In this document: positions 36,199 to 45,571 of the stretch, one piece after another
Numbering within the stretch: position 1 is the first letter of the stretch
Layout: the number at the start of each line of letters is the position of its first letter
Source of the DNA: Bacteroidales bacterium
GTDB taxonomy: Bacteria; Bacteroidota; Bacteroidia; Bacteroidales; JAQUTK01
DNA length: 64,000 bases
Assembly: GCA_028709785.1 (NCBI GenBank)
Contig: JAQUTK010000002.1
Location: 1 to 64,000 of the forward strand
Direction of reading: 5' to 3'
Position numbers and translations under genes: made by a program
Notes under the pieces: model-generated
The model's database searches: none
The model's input: only the letters and a program-made list of their open reading frames with translations
Told to the model about the DNA's origin: nothing

Positions 36199-36702
36199 CC
36201 TGGTTATTGTATTTCTTTGCTGAGTCAAATCTGCTGAAAAAAATAGACGGATCGGTCTCGGATTTCATCCTGATGTTTGTACAAAATCATTTAGATGTTT
36301 TTGGAAAAAGGATTAGATGAAATCGCAAACTCTTCCGTATGTTTTTTCAAACTCTTCCGTACGAAAAAAGAAACGATTCTCTTCTTTGATTATCAGATAG
36401 TTAACAAAAAATCAGAACAGTCAAATCAGACAAAAAAAGGAGCTTAGAGAAGAAAGTCGGGAGTATTGAAGTCCGAACCATCAGAGGCTTATTGTCTTTT
36501 TTTCAATGAACAACACACTCTGTTCTGGGATAGGCAGTAGCTGTCAAAGGAATGAAGTAGATACTTTCAGGAAGGAGCATTAGCCACTTCCGTAGTTTAG
36601 TAGATGGGTCTTTAGTAGCTCTTCCACAAAAAGAGTATGCCGCAATGAAGGGCTAAAGTGGATAGATAGTGCATTCATTCACTACTTTAGCGTGTTAGAT
36701 AC
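36199..36702 (+). other. gene-free region upstream of metG
   Basis: No convincing gene lies in about 500 bp. It holds a two-copy direct repeat (36326-36363) and an inverted repeat GCTAAAGT/ACTTTAGC (36652-36659 with 36684-36691, 24-base loop) just before the metG promoter. Several related CTACTTTAG/GTAGTTTAG-type words also occur between 36590 and 36700. No terminator of the usual form follows the alkylation-repair gene. A small RNA cannot be excluded. Confidence 0.5.
36326..36363. repeat. two-copy direct repeat, 16 bases
   Basis: CAAACTCTTCCGTATG (36326-36341) is repeated as CAAACTCTTCCGTACG (36348-36363) after a TTTTTT spacer. The second copy is followed by AAAAAAG, which can pair with TTTTTTC before it. 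It stands alone between genes and differs in sequence from the repeat at 12.8 kb, though of similar design (two units, A/T-rich spacer). Confidence 0.7.
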
Positions 36703-36733
36703 TTTCTTGTTACCTTGGAATAATATATCTTTG
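36703..36733 (+). promoter_or_regulatory. metG promoter
   Basis: TATCTTTG at 36726-36733 matches the -7 consensus. TTTC at 36703-36706, 19 bases upstream, is a near match to the -33 TTTG. The ATG follows 39 bases later. Confidence 0.6.
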
Positions 36734-36772
36734 CACTACTTTTTACAGAAATAATAAATCACATAGATACAG

Positions 36773-38815
36773 ATGGAAAAAATATTTAAAAGAACGACTG
36801 TCACGACAGCCCTCCCCTATGCCAACGGTCCCGTACATATTGGACATTTGGCAGGCGTTTATGTACCAGCAGATATTTATGTTCGCTACCTCCGTTTGAA
36901 AAAGAGGGATGTTCTCTTCATCGGAGGATCCGATGAGCACGGAGTTCCTATCACTATCAAAGCAAAGAAAGAAGGAGTAACGCCGCAGGATATTGTGGAC
37001 CGCTATCATACTATCATCAAGAAATCATTTGAAGATTTAGGTGTTTCTTTTGATATTTATTCCAGAACGACTTCCAAGACTCATTACGAACAAGCTTCAG
37101 AGATGTTCAAGACCATCTACAACAAGGGTGGATTCATTGAAAAAACCTCTGAACAATATTATGATGAAGAGGCTCAAACATTCCTCGCAGACCGTTATAT
37201 CACGGGTACCTGTCCTCACTGCAACAGCGAAGGTGCCTATGGCGACCAGTGCGAGCATTGTGGAACTTCATTAAATCCAACCGATCTGATCAATCCCAAA
37301 TCGGCTATCAGCGGAAGCGCACCGGTTATGAAAGAAACCAAGCACTGGTTTCTTCCCCTCGACAAGCATGAAGAATGGCTTCGTCAATGGATTCTGGAAG
37401 AACACAAAGAATGGAAAACCAATGTATACGGACAATGCAAGTCCTGGTTGGATATGGGTTTACAGCCACGCGCGGTAAGCCGCGACCTGGACTGGGGTAT
37501 CCCTGTTCCTATAGAAGGAGCAGAGGGGAAAGTGCTGTATGTCTGGTTTGACGCGCCAATCGGCTATATCTCAAATACAAAGGAACTGCTTCCTGATAGC
37601 TGGGAGAAATGGTGGAAAGACGAAGATACCCGCTTGATTCACTTCATCGGCAAAGACAATATTGTGTTCCATTGCATTGTTTTCCCTGCGATGCTGAAGG
37701 CGGAAGGCTCGTTTATCCTTCCGGATAATGTTCCTGCCAATGAATTTCTTAATCTGGAAGGGGATAAAATATCAACTTCACGCAACTGGGCTGTATGGCT
37801 TCACGAGTATCTGATCGATTTTCCGGGCAAACAGGATGTGCTTCGATATGTACTCACTGCCAATGCTCCTGAGACGAAAGACAATGACTTTACCTGGAAG
37901 GACTTTCAGGCTCGTAATAACAACGAACTGGTTGCCATATTCGGCAACTTCGTCAACCGTGCTTTGGTGCTGACTCAAAAATATTTCGACGGAAAAGTGC
38001 CGGAAACAAAGGGTTTGGCAGAAGTTGACACCGATGTCTTTGCGCAGATCGTTGCTCTGAAGGATAAGATTGAAGAGAATCTCGAGAACTTCCGTTTCCG
38101 GGATGCTTTAAAGGAGGCAATGAACGTGGCTCGTATCGGTAACAAATATCTTGCAGATATGGAGCCCTGGAAACTGGCGAAGAGTGATATGGATCGTGTA
38201 GCTACCATCCTGAATATCTCTTTACAGATAGCAGCCAACCTGACGATCGCTTTCGAACCGTTTCTGCCGTTTAGCACCGATCGATTGTGCAAAATGATGA
38301 ATCTGGACAAACAAGAATGGGAATCTTTTGGCAGCAGTTTGCTGCTGACTGCCGGTCATCAGCTTGGAACTCCGGAACTGCTTTTCGAAAAAATCGAGGA
38401 TGCGGTGGTAGAAGCACAGGTTCAAAAACTTCTGGATACGAAAAAGGCAAACCAACTGGCTGCCTGGAAACCAAACGATATCAAACCGGAGATTACTTTT
38501 GATGCCTTTGAGAAGCTGGATATCCGTGTTGGAACAGTCAAAGAGTGCACAAAGGTGCCCAAGGCAGACAAATTGCTCTGCTTTAAGATTGATGATGGAA
38601 GTGGCACAGACCGTACCATCGTTTCCGGTATTGCCGCTCATTATTCTCCCGAGGAACTGACCGGCAAGCAGGTTTGCTTTATCGCCAACCTCGCTCCCCG
38701 CAAACTGAAAGGTATTGAATCGCAAGGAATGATTCTTTCGGCAGAGAGTTCGGATGGTGCCCTCAAGGTAATCACTCCTTCCGGAATTGTAACTCCCGGT
38801 TCGGAAGTAAAATAA
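36773..38815 (+). CDS. metG: methionyl-tRNA synthetase with C-terminal tRNA-binding domain
   Basis: This class I synthetase of 680 residues charges initiator and elongator tRNA-Met. HIGH motif: [13 protein letters not shown] (about 16-28). A zinc knuckle with four cysteines follows ([18 protein letters not shown], about 147-164). The KMSKS loop reads KISTSRNW (about 332), as in the archaeal/eukaryotic-like MetG subgroup. The C-terminal 110 residues are an EMAP II/Arc1p-like OB-fold ([37 protein letters not shown]) that gives dimerisation and tRNA binding. Three glycosyltransferase genes follow closely in the same direction, probably as read-through partners. Confidence 0.98.
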   Translation: MEKIFKRTTVTTALPYANGPVHIGHLAGVYVPADIYVRYLRLKKRDVLFIGGSDEHGVPITIKAKKEGVTPQDIVDRYHTIIKKSFEDLGVSFDIYSRTTSKTHYEQASEMFKTIYNKGGFIEKTSEQYYDEEAQTFLADRYITGTCPHCNSEGAYGDQCEHCGTSLNPTDLINPKSAISGSAPVMKETKHWFLPLDKHEEWLRQWILEEHKEWKTNVYGQCKSWLDMGLQPRAVSRDLDWGIPVPIEGAEGKVLYVWFDAPIGYISNTKELLPDSWEKWWKDEDTRLIHFIGKDNIVFHCIVFPAMLKAEGSFILPDNVPANEFLNLEGDKISTSRNWAVWLHEYLIDFPGKQDVLRYVLTANAPETKDNDFTWKDFQARNNNELVAIFGNFVNRALVLTQKYFDGKVPETKGLAEVDTDVFAQIVALKDKIEENLENFRFRDALKEAMNVARIGNKYLADMEPWKLAKSDMDRVATILNISLQIAANLTIAFEPFLPFSTDRLCKMMNLDKQEWESFGSSLLLTAGHQLGTPELLFEKIEDAVVEAQVQKLLDTKKANQLAAWKPNDIKPEITFDAFEKLDIRVGTVKECTKVPKADKLLCFKIDDGSGTDRTIVSGIAAHYSPEELTGKQVCFIANLAPRKLKGIESQGMILSAESSDGALKVITPSGIVTPGSEVK

Positions 38816-38828
38816 GAGCATACAAAGA

Positions 38829-39740
38829 ATGAACAGACAGGCAGCAGCAAATATATGGGTAGTCATTGTAACATACAATGGTTCGCAATGGATTGAGGCT
38901 TGTCTGGAGAGTCTACGAAACTCTGTTTGCCCTCTTTCCGTGCTTGTGATTGACAATTGCTCCACAGATCAGACGGTCTTCCTCATTGAACAAAAATATC
39001 CGGAGGTTCGTTTGATTCGCAATGTTGTAAACAATGGTTTCGGACAAGCTAATAACCAGGGGATGAGAGAAGCGCTGAACGAAGGTGCGGACTATATCTT
39101 TCTGATGAACCAGGATGCCTGGATAGATCCGGATGCGATCGGAAAGTTGACGGAAGTGGCACAGGAAAACAGCGAGTACGGGATTATCTCTCCCATTCAC
39201 ATGAACGGGAAAGGGACCGAACTGGACTTCGGCTTCTCCCGTTACACAGGATTTGATTCGCTGGATGCTCTCCGTGCTGCCGCAGGAAACAAAGCCTTGA
39301 TTGAGGTACCCTATGTCAATGCCGCTTTCTGGCTGATTCCGGCAAAGGTGCTTCGGATAACCGGCGGATTTGATTCGCTCTTCTTCTATTGCGGAGAAGA
39401 TGTCAATCTGGCCCAGAGAATACGCTATCACGGCTTTAAGATTGGATATGTGCCGGCTTCTCTGGTCTGTCATGACCGGGAAAACCGTCCTGCTTCGCAT
39501 CAGAAAGAGGTTCAGAACAATATCATTTATCACCTGAGCGAGGCACTCAATATCTTCCATTCGGGTTTCAGAGCTTTCCTGAATGGTCACGCTGCACTAT
39601 GGAAAAGAGCTGCTGTTGGTTTTATCACCTTTCACTGGAGTGATTTCTACCACTACAAACTGGCTTCCATCCGACTGTTGCTTCAAAGCTTTACCATCTG
39701 GAAACACAGACGCGAGAGCAGACAGACAAACCATTGGTAA
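38829..39740 (+). CDS. glycosyltransferase family 2
   Basis: The 303-residue GT-A-fold enzyme is of the rhamnosyltransferase-like GT2 type. WVVIVTYNGSQWIEACLESL opens the nucleotide-sugar domain, followed by VLVIDNCSTDQT. The DxD-equivalent is LMNQDAWIDPDAI (about 94-106). FDSLFFYCGEDVNLAQR (about 183-199) is the typical acceptor-side ED motif. No membrane segment is clear. It begins 13 bases after metG. With the next two genes it probably adds sugars to a surface polysaccharide or lipid-linked glycan; the acceptor is unknown. Confidence 0.88.
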   Translation: MNRQAAANIWVVIVTYNGSQWIEACLESLRNSVCPLSVLVIDNCSTDQTVFLIEQKYPEVRLIRNVVNNGFGQANNQGMREALNEGADYIFLMNQDAWIDPDAIGKLTEVAQENSEYGIISPIHMNGKGTELDFGFSRYTGFDSLDALRAAAGNKALIEVPYVNAAFWLIPAKVLRITGGFDSLFFYCGEDVNLAQRIRYHGFKIGYVPASLVCHDRENRPASHQKEVQNNIIYHLSEALNIFHSGFRAFLNGHAALWKRAAVGFITFHWSDFYHYKLASIRLLLQSFTIWKHRRESRQTNHW

Positions 39741-39753
39741 AAAGAGAGAGGCT

Positions 39754-41019
39754 ATGAGAATCGTTATACTGAATACTTTTGAGCGCACCGGTGGAGCTGC
39801 TGTAGCTGCCTCCCGTTTGAGAGAGGCTCTTCGGGCTGAAGGAGAAAAAGTGACCATGGTTGTACGCGACAAACAAACCGCTTGCGAACAGGTGATCGGA
39901 CTGAACGGTTCTTCAGTACAACGGTTGCTCAATAAGTGTCATTTCACCTGGGAACGACTAGTGATCTTCCTGCACAACCGATGCAGCAAGAAAGATTTGT
40001 TTGCGGTCTCATTAGCCAATTCTGGAAGCAAACTGACTCAGCTTCCTGCCCTACAAGAAGCAGATATCATTCATATTCACTGGATCAACCAGGGTTTTCT
40101 GTCTCTCAATGAAATAAAAGCAATTGGAAATCTTGGCAAACCCATTGTCTGGACCATGCACGATATGTGGCCATGCACAGGCATCTGTCACCATGCACGG
40201 GAGTGTAACGGATACTATTCTGATTGTGCATCCTGTCCGTTCACGGCATCGCCTACGCTGGCCAAAAACACATTGGCAAAGAAAAAACAGATCTGGGACA
40301 AACTGAACGTGACGTTCGTCACCTGTAGCAAGTGGCTTCAGGAACGAACCTCACACAGCGTACTTATGACGGATAAAAAGGTACTTTCCATTCCCAATCC
40401 GATAGATACACGCATGTTTGCTCCTATGGATCAAACGAGCTGCAGAGAGCACTTCGGATTACCTAAAGAGAAGACACTGCTCTTGTTTGGCGCGGTAAAA
40501 GCGTCGGACAAACGGAAAGGGATCGAATACATGAAAGCTGCTGTACAGTTGTTGGTTGAAAAATATCCGGGATGGAAAGAGAATCTCGAACTGGCAATCT
40601 TTGGTAAGAGTGAGTTAGATATGCAGGAACTGTTTCCCGTCAAAGTGCATCAGATTCCATACATCACAAGCGAGCAAGAGATGATTCAACTGTATAACAC
40701 CGCGGATCTTTACGTCACCTCTTCGCTGGAAGAAAACCTGCCAAACACAATCATGGAGGCTATGTCGTGCGGAGTTCCTTGTGCCGGATTCAATATCGGA
40801 GGTATTCCCGAAATGATTGATCACCTTGAGAATGGTTATGTTGCCACATACAAATCGGCGGATGATCTGGCAGACGGGATTCATCAATTGCTTCAACAGG
40901 CAGACTTCGCTCAATTAAAACAAAAAGCGCGCGAAAAAGTGATCCGGAGCTACTCCTTTGCTTCTGTTGCCAAGAGATATATAGACGTCTACACCCAACT
41001 CATAGAGCCTGTCAAATGA
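39754..41019 (+). CDS. glycosyltransferase family 4
   Basis: This GT-B-fold retaining glycosyltransferase has 421 residues from the ATG at 39754. The frame is open from 39583, inside the preceding gene, but MRIVILNTFERTGGAAVAAS is the proper family start. DIIHIHWINQGF (about 106) and VWTMHDMWPCTGICHHA (about 130) lie in the N-terminal domain, which carries five clustered cysteines (DMWPCTGICHH, ECNGYYSDCASCP). The C-terminal domain has PNPIDTRMFAP, LLLFGAVKASDKRKG, and the EEx7E-type donor motif SSLEENLPNTIMEAMSCGVP (about 328). It overlaps the next gene by 4 bases (ATGA). Confidence 0.88.
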   Translation: MRIVILNTFERTGGAAVAASRLREALRAEGEKVTMVVRDKQTACEQVIGLNGSSVQRLLNKCHFTWERLVIFLHNRCSKKDLFAVSLANSGSKLTQLPALQEADIIHIHWINQGFLSLNEIKAIGNLGKPIVWTMHDMWPCTGICHHARECNGYYSDCASCPFTASPTLAKNTLAKKKQIWDKLNVTFVTCSKWLQERTSHSVLMTDKKVLSIPNPIDTRMFAPMDQTSCREHFGLPKEKTLLLFGAVKASDKRKGIEYMKAAVQLLVEKYPGWKENLELAIFGKSELDMQELFPVKVHQIPYITSEQEMIQLYNTADLYVTSSLEENLPNTIMEAMSCGVPCAGFNIGGIPEMIDHLENGYVATYKSADDLADGIHQLLQQADFAQLKQKAREKVIRSYSFASVAKRYIDVYTQLIEPVK

Positions 41020-41768
41020 AACCACTGTTTTCAATCATTACCATCTGCTATAACGCGGGAAAAACGATCGAACAGACACTTCGTTCTGTCGCGGCTCAGA
41101 GCTATGATGCGATTGAATATATCATTATTGATGGTGCTTCGAAAGATAATACGCTCAACGTTATTGCGCCCTTCAAAAGTCGTATTGCCTGTTTGGTAAG
41201 CGAACCGGACAACGGTATTTATGATGCGATGAACAAGGGACTGGAAAAAGCGTCCGGTGATTATGTCTGGTTCATGAATGCGGGAGACACTTTTTATTCA
41301 GCTACAACGCTGCAAGAGGTGGTTTCGGGCCTAAAAGGAGAAAAACTTCCGGACATTCTTTACGGCGAGACGGCAATCATGGACTCCTCCGGCAAAATTG
41401 TTGGTTCAAGACGATTAAAGGCTCCTGAAGTGCTGACCTGGAAGAGTTTTCGACAGGGAATGCTGGTATGTCACCAGTCGTTTGTTGTGCTTCGGTCTAT
41501 CGCCGAACCGTATGACTTGAGATATCGTTATTCCGCTGATGTGGATTGGTGTATCCGCTGTATGAAAAAGGCTGACAGCATTCAAAACACACAAATGATT
41601 TTATCATCCTACCTGGACGAAGGGGCTACCACAGCCAATCGTAAGGCATCCCTGAAAGAACGTTTCAAAATAATGTGCCACTATTACGGAACCACCACCA
41701 TAGTGCTGCTTCATCTCTGGTTTGCCGTGCGTTTCTTCTGGGCCAAACTGGTGCATGGCCGGGTTTAA
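41016..41768 (+). CDS. glycosyltransferase family 2 (WcaA-like)
   Basis: The 250-residue GT2 enzyme has the standard N-terminus FSIITICYNAGKTIEQTLRS, IDGASKDNT (near 44), SEPDNGIYDAMNKGL (near 68) and the DxD-like WFMNAGDTFY (near 88). A final hydrophobic stretch (TTIVLLHLWFAVRFFWAKLV) may associate with the membrane. It starts on the last four bases of the GT4 gene, which shows translational coupling. It converges on cdaA with only 7 bases between the stop codons and no terminator. Confidence 0.9.
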   Translation: MKPLFSIITICYNAGKTIEQTLRSVAAQSYDAIEYIIIDGASKDNTLNVIAPFKSRIACLVSEPDNGIYDAMNKGLEKASGDYVWFMNAGDTFYSATTLQEVVSGLKGEKLPDILYGETAIMDSSGKIVGSRRLKAPEVLTWKSFRQGMLVCHQSFVVLRSIAEPYDLRYRYSADVDWCIRCMKKADSIQNTQMILSSYLDEGATTANRKASLKERFKIMCHYYGTTTIVLLHLWFAVRFFWAKLVHGRV

Positions 41769-41775
41769 CTGCAAA

Positions 41776-42540
41776 TTACCACACTCCTTTTGTCAGAATA
41801 TCTTCTATCTGTTCGGCTGTAACTCCAACTCTGATTTCACCCCGATAGGCAATAGAAATATGGCCGGTCTCTTCCGATACGACAACTGCATACGCATCGG
41901 TCTCTTGTGATACGCCTAATGCTGCCCGGTGACGCAGCCCTAACTTTTTAGGGATAAGCTGACTGTGAGAAACAGGAAGGATACAACCGGCAGATTTGAT
42001 CCGATTGTGTGAAATGATCATGGCTCCGTCATGAAGAGGACTGTTCTTGAAAAAGATGTTTTCAATGAGACGCGTGCTTATATCCGCATTAATCAACTCT
42101 CCGGTCGCTGAATACATCGACAGATCCACCTCTTCTTCTATAACGATCAAGGCGCCTACTTTGTCGCGGGAAAGATTCAAACAGGCCATAACGATGGGGA
42201 GAATATTCTCTTTCTTTTCTTGTCCTTCGCGTGGAAAGAAGAACTTGGCAAAGAAGTGAAGATGCTTATGAGAACCCATTGCAATGAAGAATCTCCGGAT
42301 CTCCTCTTGAAACAGAATAACCAAAGCAATAATACCAAAGTCAACCAATTTGTCCAGCAATCCACCCAGAAGCCTCATCTCGAACACATGAGAAACAAGT
42401 ACCCACGCAACAAGAAAGGCCATCACTCCAAAGAAGATATTGATCGCTCCGGACACACGCATCAGTTTGTATATGTAATACATCAGCGCGGATACAAGAA
42501 TAATATCTATAATATCTTTTATTCCAAAATCTAATAACAT
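41776..42540 (-). CDS. cdaA: diadenylate cyclase (c-di-AMP synthase), CdaA type
   Basis: This membrane-bound enzyme makes cyclic di-AMP from two ATP. In 254 residues there are about three N-terminal transmembrane helices (DIILVSALMYYIYKLM, INIFFGVMAFLVAWVLVSHV, FGIIALVILFQEEIRRF), then a DAC domain. Both catalytic motifs are intact: LHDGAMIIS (DGA, about 169) and GLRHRAALG (RHR, about 203). The DAC domain lies in the second half, as in Gram-positive CdaA. folP lies 11 bases upstream in the same operon, an arrangement I recall from other Bacteroidota. No CdaR or GlmM gene accompanies it here. Confidence 0.94.
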   Translation of the reverse strand: MLLDFGIKDIIDIILVSALMYYIYKLMRVSGAINIFFGVMAFLVAWVLVSHVFEMRLLGGLLDKLVDFGIIALVILFQEEIRRFFIAMGSHKHLHFFAKFFFPREGQEKKENILPIVMACLNLSRDKVGALIVIEEEVDLSMYSATGELINADISTRLIENIFFKNSPLHDGAMIISHNRIKSAGCILPVSHSQLIPKKLGLRHRAALGVSQETDAYAVVVSEETGHISIAYRGEIRVGVTAEQIEDILTKGVW

Positions 42541-42551
42541 TGCGTTTTCAA

Positions 42552-43412
42552 TTAAATGTTTTTTCTGAGTTCACTGACAATCCGGACTGCTTCAACAGCT
42601 TCTCGTACATCATGTACGCGGATTATATTGGCACCTTTTAGCAAAGAGACGGTATTGAGTACGGTAGTTCCATTCAGACTTCCCTGAGGATCTGTATCCA
42701 GAAGCTTATATATCATTGATTTTCTCGAGACTCCGACTAACAGCGGGAGATTAAATATCTCAAAATCGTCTAAATGAGCCATCATGTGGTAATTGTGCTG
42801 CAGCGACTTTCCAAAGCCAAATCCCGGATCAAGGATAATATCATTCACTTTCAGGTCTCGTAGTTGCTTTACTTTGTTTGAAAAGAACTGGAGGACTTCA
42901 CGTCGGAGATTCTCGTATTTTGGTGCTTTCTGCATGGATTGAGGCGTCCCCTGAATATGGGTAAGAATATAGGGAACCTGTAATTTTGCAACAGTTTCAA
43001 ACATTTGGCTGTCTATTTCACCTCCGGAAATATCATTGATTATCGATGCCTGATACTCTTTAACGCAGACCTCAGCTACTTTTGATCGAAAAGTATCTAT
43101 TGAAAACAGTGCAGAAGGATATCTGACTTTCAGCACCTCAAAAGCGGAACGCAGACGAACAATCTCCTCTTCTTCCGATACATCATCGGCTCCGGGGCGA
43201 GATGAATAAGCACCAAGATCAATCATATCAGCACCTTCGCTCAAAATCGTGTCAGCACGACGCACAATATTATCAGGGTCCATTGAACGGCATCCATCGT
43301 AAAAGGAATCCGGCGTAATGTTTAAAACACCCATGACACGCGGAACTGAAAGATCCATCAGCATTCCGTTTACGCGAATGAAATTAGTATTGCGTTCTGA
43401 ATCTCCAAACAT
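42552..43412 (-). CDS. folP: dihydropteroate synthase
   Basis: This folate-pathway enzyme joins p-aminobenzoate to the dihydropterin diphosphate and is the target of sulfonamides. The TIM-barrel protein of 286 residues has VMGVLNITPDSFYDG (about 27-41), DMIDLGAYSSRPGA (near 71), INDISGG, DIILDPGFGFGKS (near 191) and VGVSRKSMI. The frame is open from 43475, but a promoter box at 43433-43440 lies within it, so the ATG at 43412 is chosen. It is co-transcribed with cdaA and divergent from murF. Confidence 0.94.
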   Translation of the reverse strand: MFGDSERNTNFIRVNGMLMDLSVPRVMGVLNITPDSFYDGCRSMDPDNIVRRADTILSEGADMIDLGAYSSRPGADDVSEEEEIVRLRSAFEVLKVRYPSALFSIDTFRSKVAEVCVKEYQASIINDISGGEIDSQMFETVAKLQVPYILTHIQGTPQSMQKAPKYENLRREVLQFFSNKVKQLRDLKVNDIILDPGFGFGKSLQHNYHMMAHLDDFEIFNLPLLVGVSRKSMIYKLLDTDPQGSLNGTTVLNTVSLLKGANIIRVHDVREAVEAVRIVSELRKNI

Positions 43413-43432
43413 AACTTTACAAATGATTTCCG

Positions 43433-43440
43433 CAAAAATA
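43433..43440 (-). promoter_or_regulatory. -7 box of the folP-cdaA promoter
   Basis: On the bottom strand this reads TATTTTTG, 20 bases upstream of the chosen folP ATG. It faces away from the murF box 67 bases to the right. Confidence 0.55.
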
Positions 43441-43507
43441 ACATTATTTTCTGTAATAAGAGCTCGTTTTTTCAACTCAAATAGTATCAGGATTGGAGAT
43501 TGTTGTG

Positions 43508-43515
43508 TATGTTTG
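43508..43515 (+). promoter_or_regulatory. -7 box of the murF promoter
   Basis: TATGTTTG matches TAnnTTTG, 26 bases upstream of the ATG at 43542 and downstream of the frame's first start at 43500. It therefore supports the shorter protein. Confidence 0.5.
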
Positions 43516-43541
43516 TAGGCAAATTATCAAAAAAGTCTTCG

Positions 43542-44834
43542 ATGACAACGAAAGAAATATATGCATTGTTCGTAAAACACCCTTTTATAACAACGGATAC
43601 ACGAAAATGCATTCCCGGATCACTGTTCTTTGCACTCAAAGGTGAAACGTTTAATGGAAATCTTTTTGCTCAGAAAGCCCTTCAAGAAGGATGCTCCTAC
43701 GCATTTGTAGATGAACCGGAATATGCGGATAATCAACGTGTTTTTTACGTGGAAAAGGGTGGACTCAAAACTCTTCAGGATCTGGCAAATTATCATCGTC
43801 GCCAATTTACCATTCCCGTACTGGCAATCACAGGTACCAATGGGAAAACAACAACAAAAGAGCTGATTGCATCTGTTCTTTCCAAAGGTCACAAAGTTCT
43901 TTATACGCAAGGAAATCTGAATAATCATATCGGAGTACCACTTACACTGCTTCGGATGACTGGCGAACATTCTGTTGCTGTCATAGAGATGGGAGCGAAT
44001 CACCTGGGTGAAATTGCGGAATTGTGTGCGATTGCCGAACCGACTTTCGGTCTCATTACCAATGTTGGGAAGGCTCATCTGGAAGGTTTTGGTTCTTTCG
44101 AAGGAGTAAAAAAGGCAAAAGGTGAACTATATGACTATCTGAAAGCAAACAACGGTAAGATTTTTATCCAGGGCGACAATATTCATTTAAGTGAAATGAC
44201 AAATGGAAATGAATGTATGCGTTATGGTCAGGGAGAAAACAATTTGATTATCGGAAGCGTTGTCTCATGCGACCCCTACCTCACTTTCAAATGGCAGGTG
44301 AGAGGAGGCAAATATGTCTATACCGTACAAACAAAACTGACCGGCTCCTATAATCTGGACAATATCCTTGCTGCTATTGCTGTTGGCAGGCATTTTGGCA
44401 TTGCGCCGACAGATACCAACAAGGCTATTGGCGAATATGTTCCAACAAATAATCGTTCTCAGGTAAAGCAAACAGCCAAAAACACGCTGATAGTCGATGC
44501 TTATAATGCAAATCCGGCCAGCATGACTGTTGCACTGGAAAACTTTCGCGATCTGCAAATGCCTTCCAAGGTCTTAATTCTCGGAGATATGCGCGAGCTG
44601 GGCGTTGATAGCGACAAGGAGCATCAAAAGATTGCGATACTTGCGGAACAGAGTCACGCGGAACAGATCATTCTGGTTGGACCTTTCTTTGGTGCCACAA
44701 AATGCAATGCCATCAAGTTTGAATCTGCTGATGCTTTGAAAGAGTGGCTGAAAGAGCATCCACAGGAAGAAAAAACAATTCTGATCAAGGGATCAAACTC
44801 CATGCGGATGGAGTCTTTGGTTGACAGCCTTTAA
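43542..44834 (+). CDS. murF: UDP-MurNAc-tripeptide D-Ala-D-Ala ligase
   Basis: This enzyme adds D-alanyl-D-alanine to the UDP-MurNAc tripeptide, the last cytoplasmic amino-acid step of peptidoglycan synthesis. From the ATG at 43542 it has 430 residues. It shows TDTRKCIPGSLFFALKG (substrate domain), the ATP loop AITGTNGKTTTKEL (near 96), LNNHIGVPLTLL, VIEMGANHLGEI and DAYNANPASM (near 318). The C-terminal domain has ILGDMRELG. It stands alone here, not in a dcw cluster, and is divergent from folP-cdaA, so two envelope-linked functions share a promoter region. Confidence 0.96.
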   Translation: MTTKEIYALFVKHPFITTDTRKCIPGSLFFALKGETFNGNLFAQKALQEGCSYAFVDEPEYADNQRVFYVEKGGLKTLQDLANYHRRQFTIPVLAITGTNGKTTTKELIASVLSKGHKVLYTQGNLNNHIGVPLTLLRMTGEHSVAVIEMGANHLGEIAELCAIAEPTFGLITNVGKAHLEGFGSFEGVKKAKGELYDYLKANNGKIFIQGDNIHLSEMTNGNECMRYGQGENNLIIGSVVSCDPYLTFKWQVRGGKYVYTVQTKLTGSYNLDNILAAIAVGRHFGIAPTDTNKAIGEYVPTNNRSQVKQTAKNTLIVDAYNANPASMTVALENFRDLQMPSKVLILGDMRELGVDSDKEHQKIAILAEQSHAEQIILVGPFFGATKCNAIKFESADALKEWLKEHPQEEKTILIKGSNSMRMESLVDSL

Positions 44835-44854
44835 AGATTTGATTTTCTGACCGT

Positions 44855-45571
44855 TCAGAAAGATAAGTACGGCTCAAGTTTCCCACGAACTGAATCATTA
44901 AAAAGGTCATATAAGGCAAACTCGTCCAGACTACTTATATGTCCTTTTCTTTCGCGCATCTTCACTATTATTTTCGTTTGTTCCATCGATAAATAAGGAT
45001 GCCTGAGCAGTTCGCCGAACGGCGCTTTGTTTACCTGAATCTTGCGAATGCTGTCGTTTTCGACAACAAACCAGGAAACAAGGGAAGCATATCGTTCTTC
45101 CGTCATTCCATAAAGTTCTCTCAACTGCTGTACGTCATGATATCCTCCCAACAGTTCTCTGTACTTCACAATGCGGTTAGCAAAAGCAGAACCAATACCG
45201 GGAACCCGCATCAACTGCAAAGTGTCTGATAGATTAATATTAAGTACAGTTCCTTTTGAATACTTCCCGGGGTACTCAACCCATGAAGAGTCGTGCTTAC
45301 TCTTCTTCTCTCGCTGAATAGGGATGTACTCTTTCTGAGAAGATTTATAGCTTCTGGTTTTTGTGTAGGTATAGTGACGGGGGAGCGAAACAGTATCACG
45401 TTTCACTGAGTCTGCTAAAACTTTCGACTCGTTGGATAAGACTTCTTTTCTCCCGGGCGCTGCATAACGCACAAGAATTATAATTGCGATGAGAATCAGA
45501 AGCAAAAGGATCGCTGCACGTTCTCCGCGACTGAAACCGAACAAGGAATTTCCTTTGAACTGGTCACTCAT
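44855..45571 (-). CDS. helix-hairpin-helix (ComEA-like) membrane protein
   Basis: The 238-residue protein has one transmembrane helix near the N-terminus (AAILLLLILIAIIILVRYA, about 18-36) and then a basic, Ser/Lys-rich linker. Helix-hairpin-helix repeats follow: LNLSDTLQLMRVPGIGSAFANRI (about 112-134) with YRELLGGYHDVQQLRELYGM, and then a second copy (INKAPFGELLRHPYLSMEQTKIIVKMR-type). Such proteins bind double-stranded DNA non-specifically. ComEA relatives act in DNA uptake, but in Bacteroidota the role is not established. The start shares one base with the stop of the transporter gene, showing translational coupling. Confidence 0.85.
   Translation of the reverse strand: MSDQFKGNSLFGFSRGERAAILLLLILIAIIILVRYAAPGRKEVLSNESKVLADSVKRDTVSLPRHYTYTKTRSYKSSQKEYIPIQREKKSKHDSSWVEYPGKYSKGTVLNINLSDTLQLMRVPGIGSAFANRIVKYRELLGGYHDVQQLRELYGMTEERYASLVSWFVVENDSIRKIQVNKAPFGELLRHPYLSMEQTKIIVKMRERKGHISSLDEFALYDLFNDSVRGKLEPYLSF

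Noticed and set aside
38222-38965. Open frame of 247 codons on the minus strand across metG and the GT2 gene
   Set aside because: It runs antisense to two clearly coding genes, its sequence has no recognisable domain, and it spans their boundary.
38913-39590. Open frame of 225 codons on the minus strand inside the GT2 gene
   Set aside because: Antisense shadow of a conserved glycosyltransferase.
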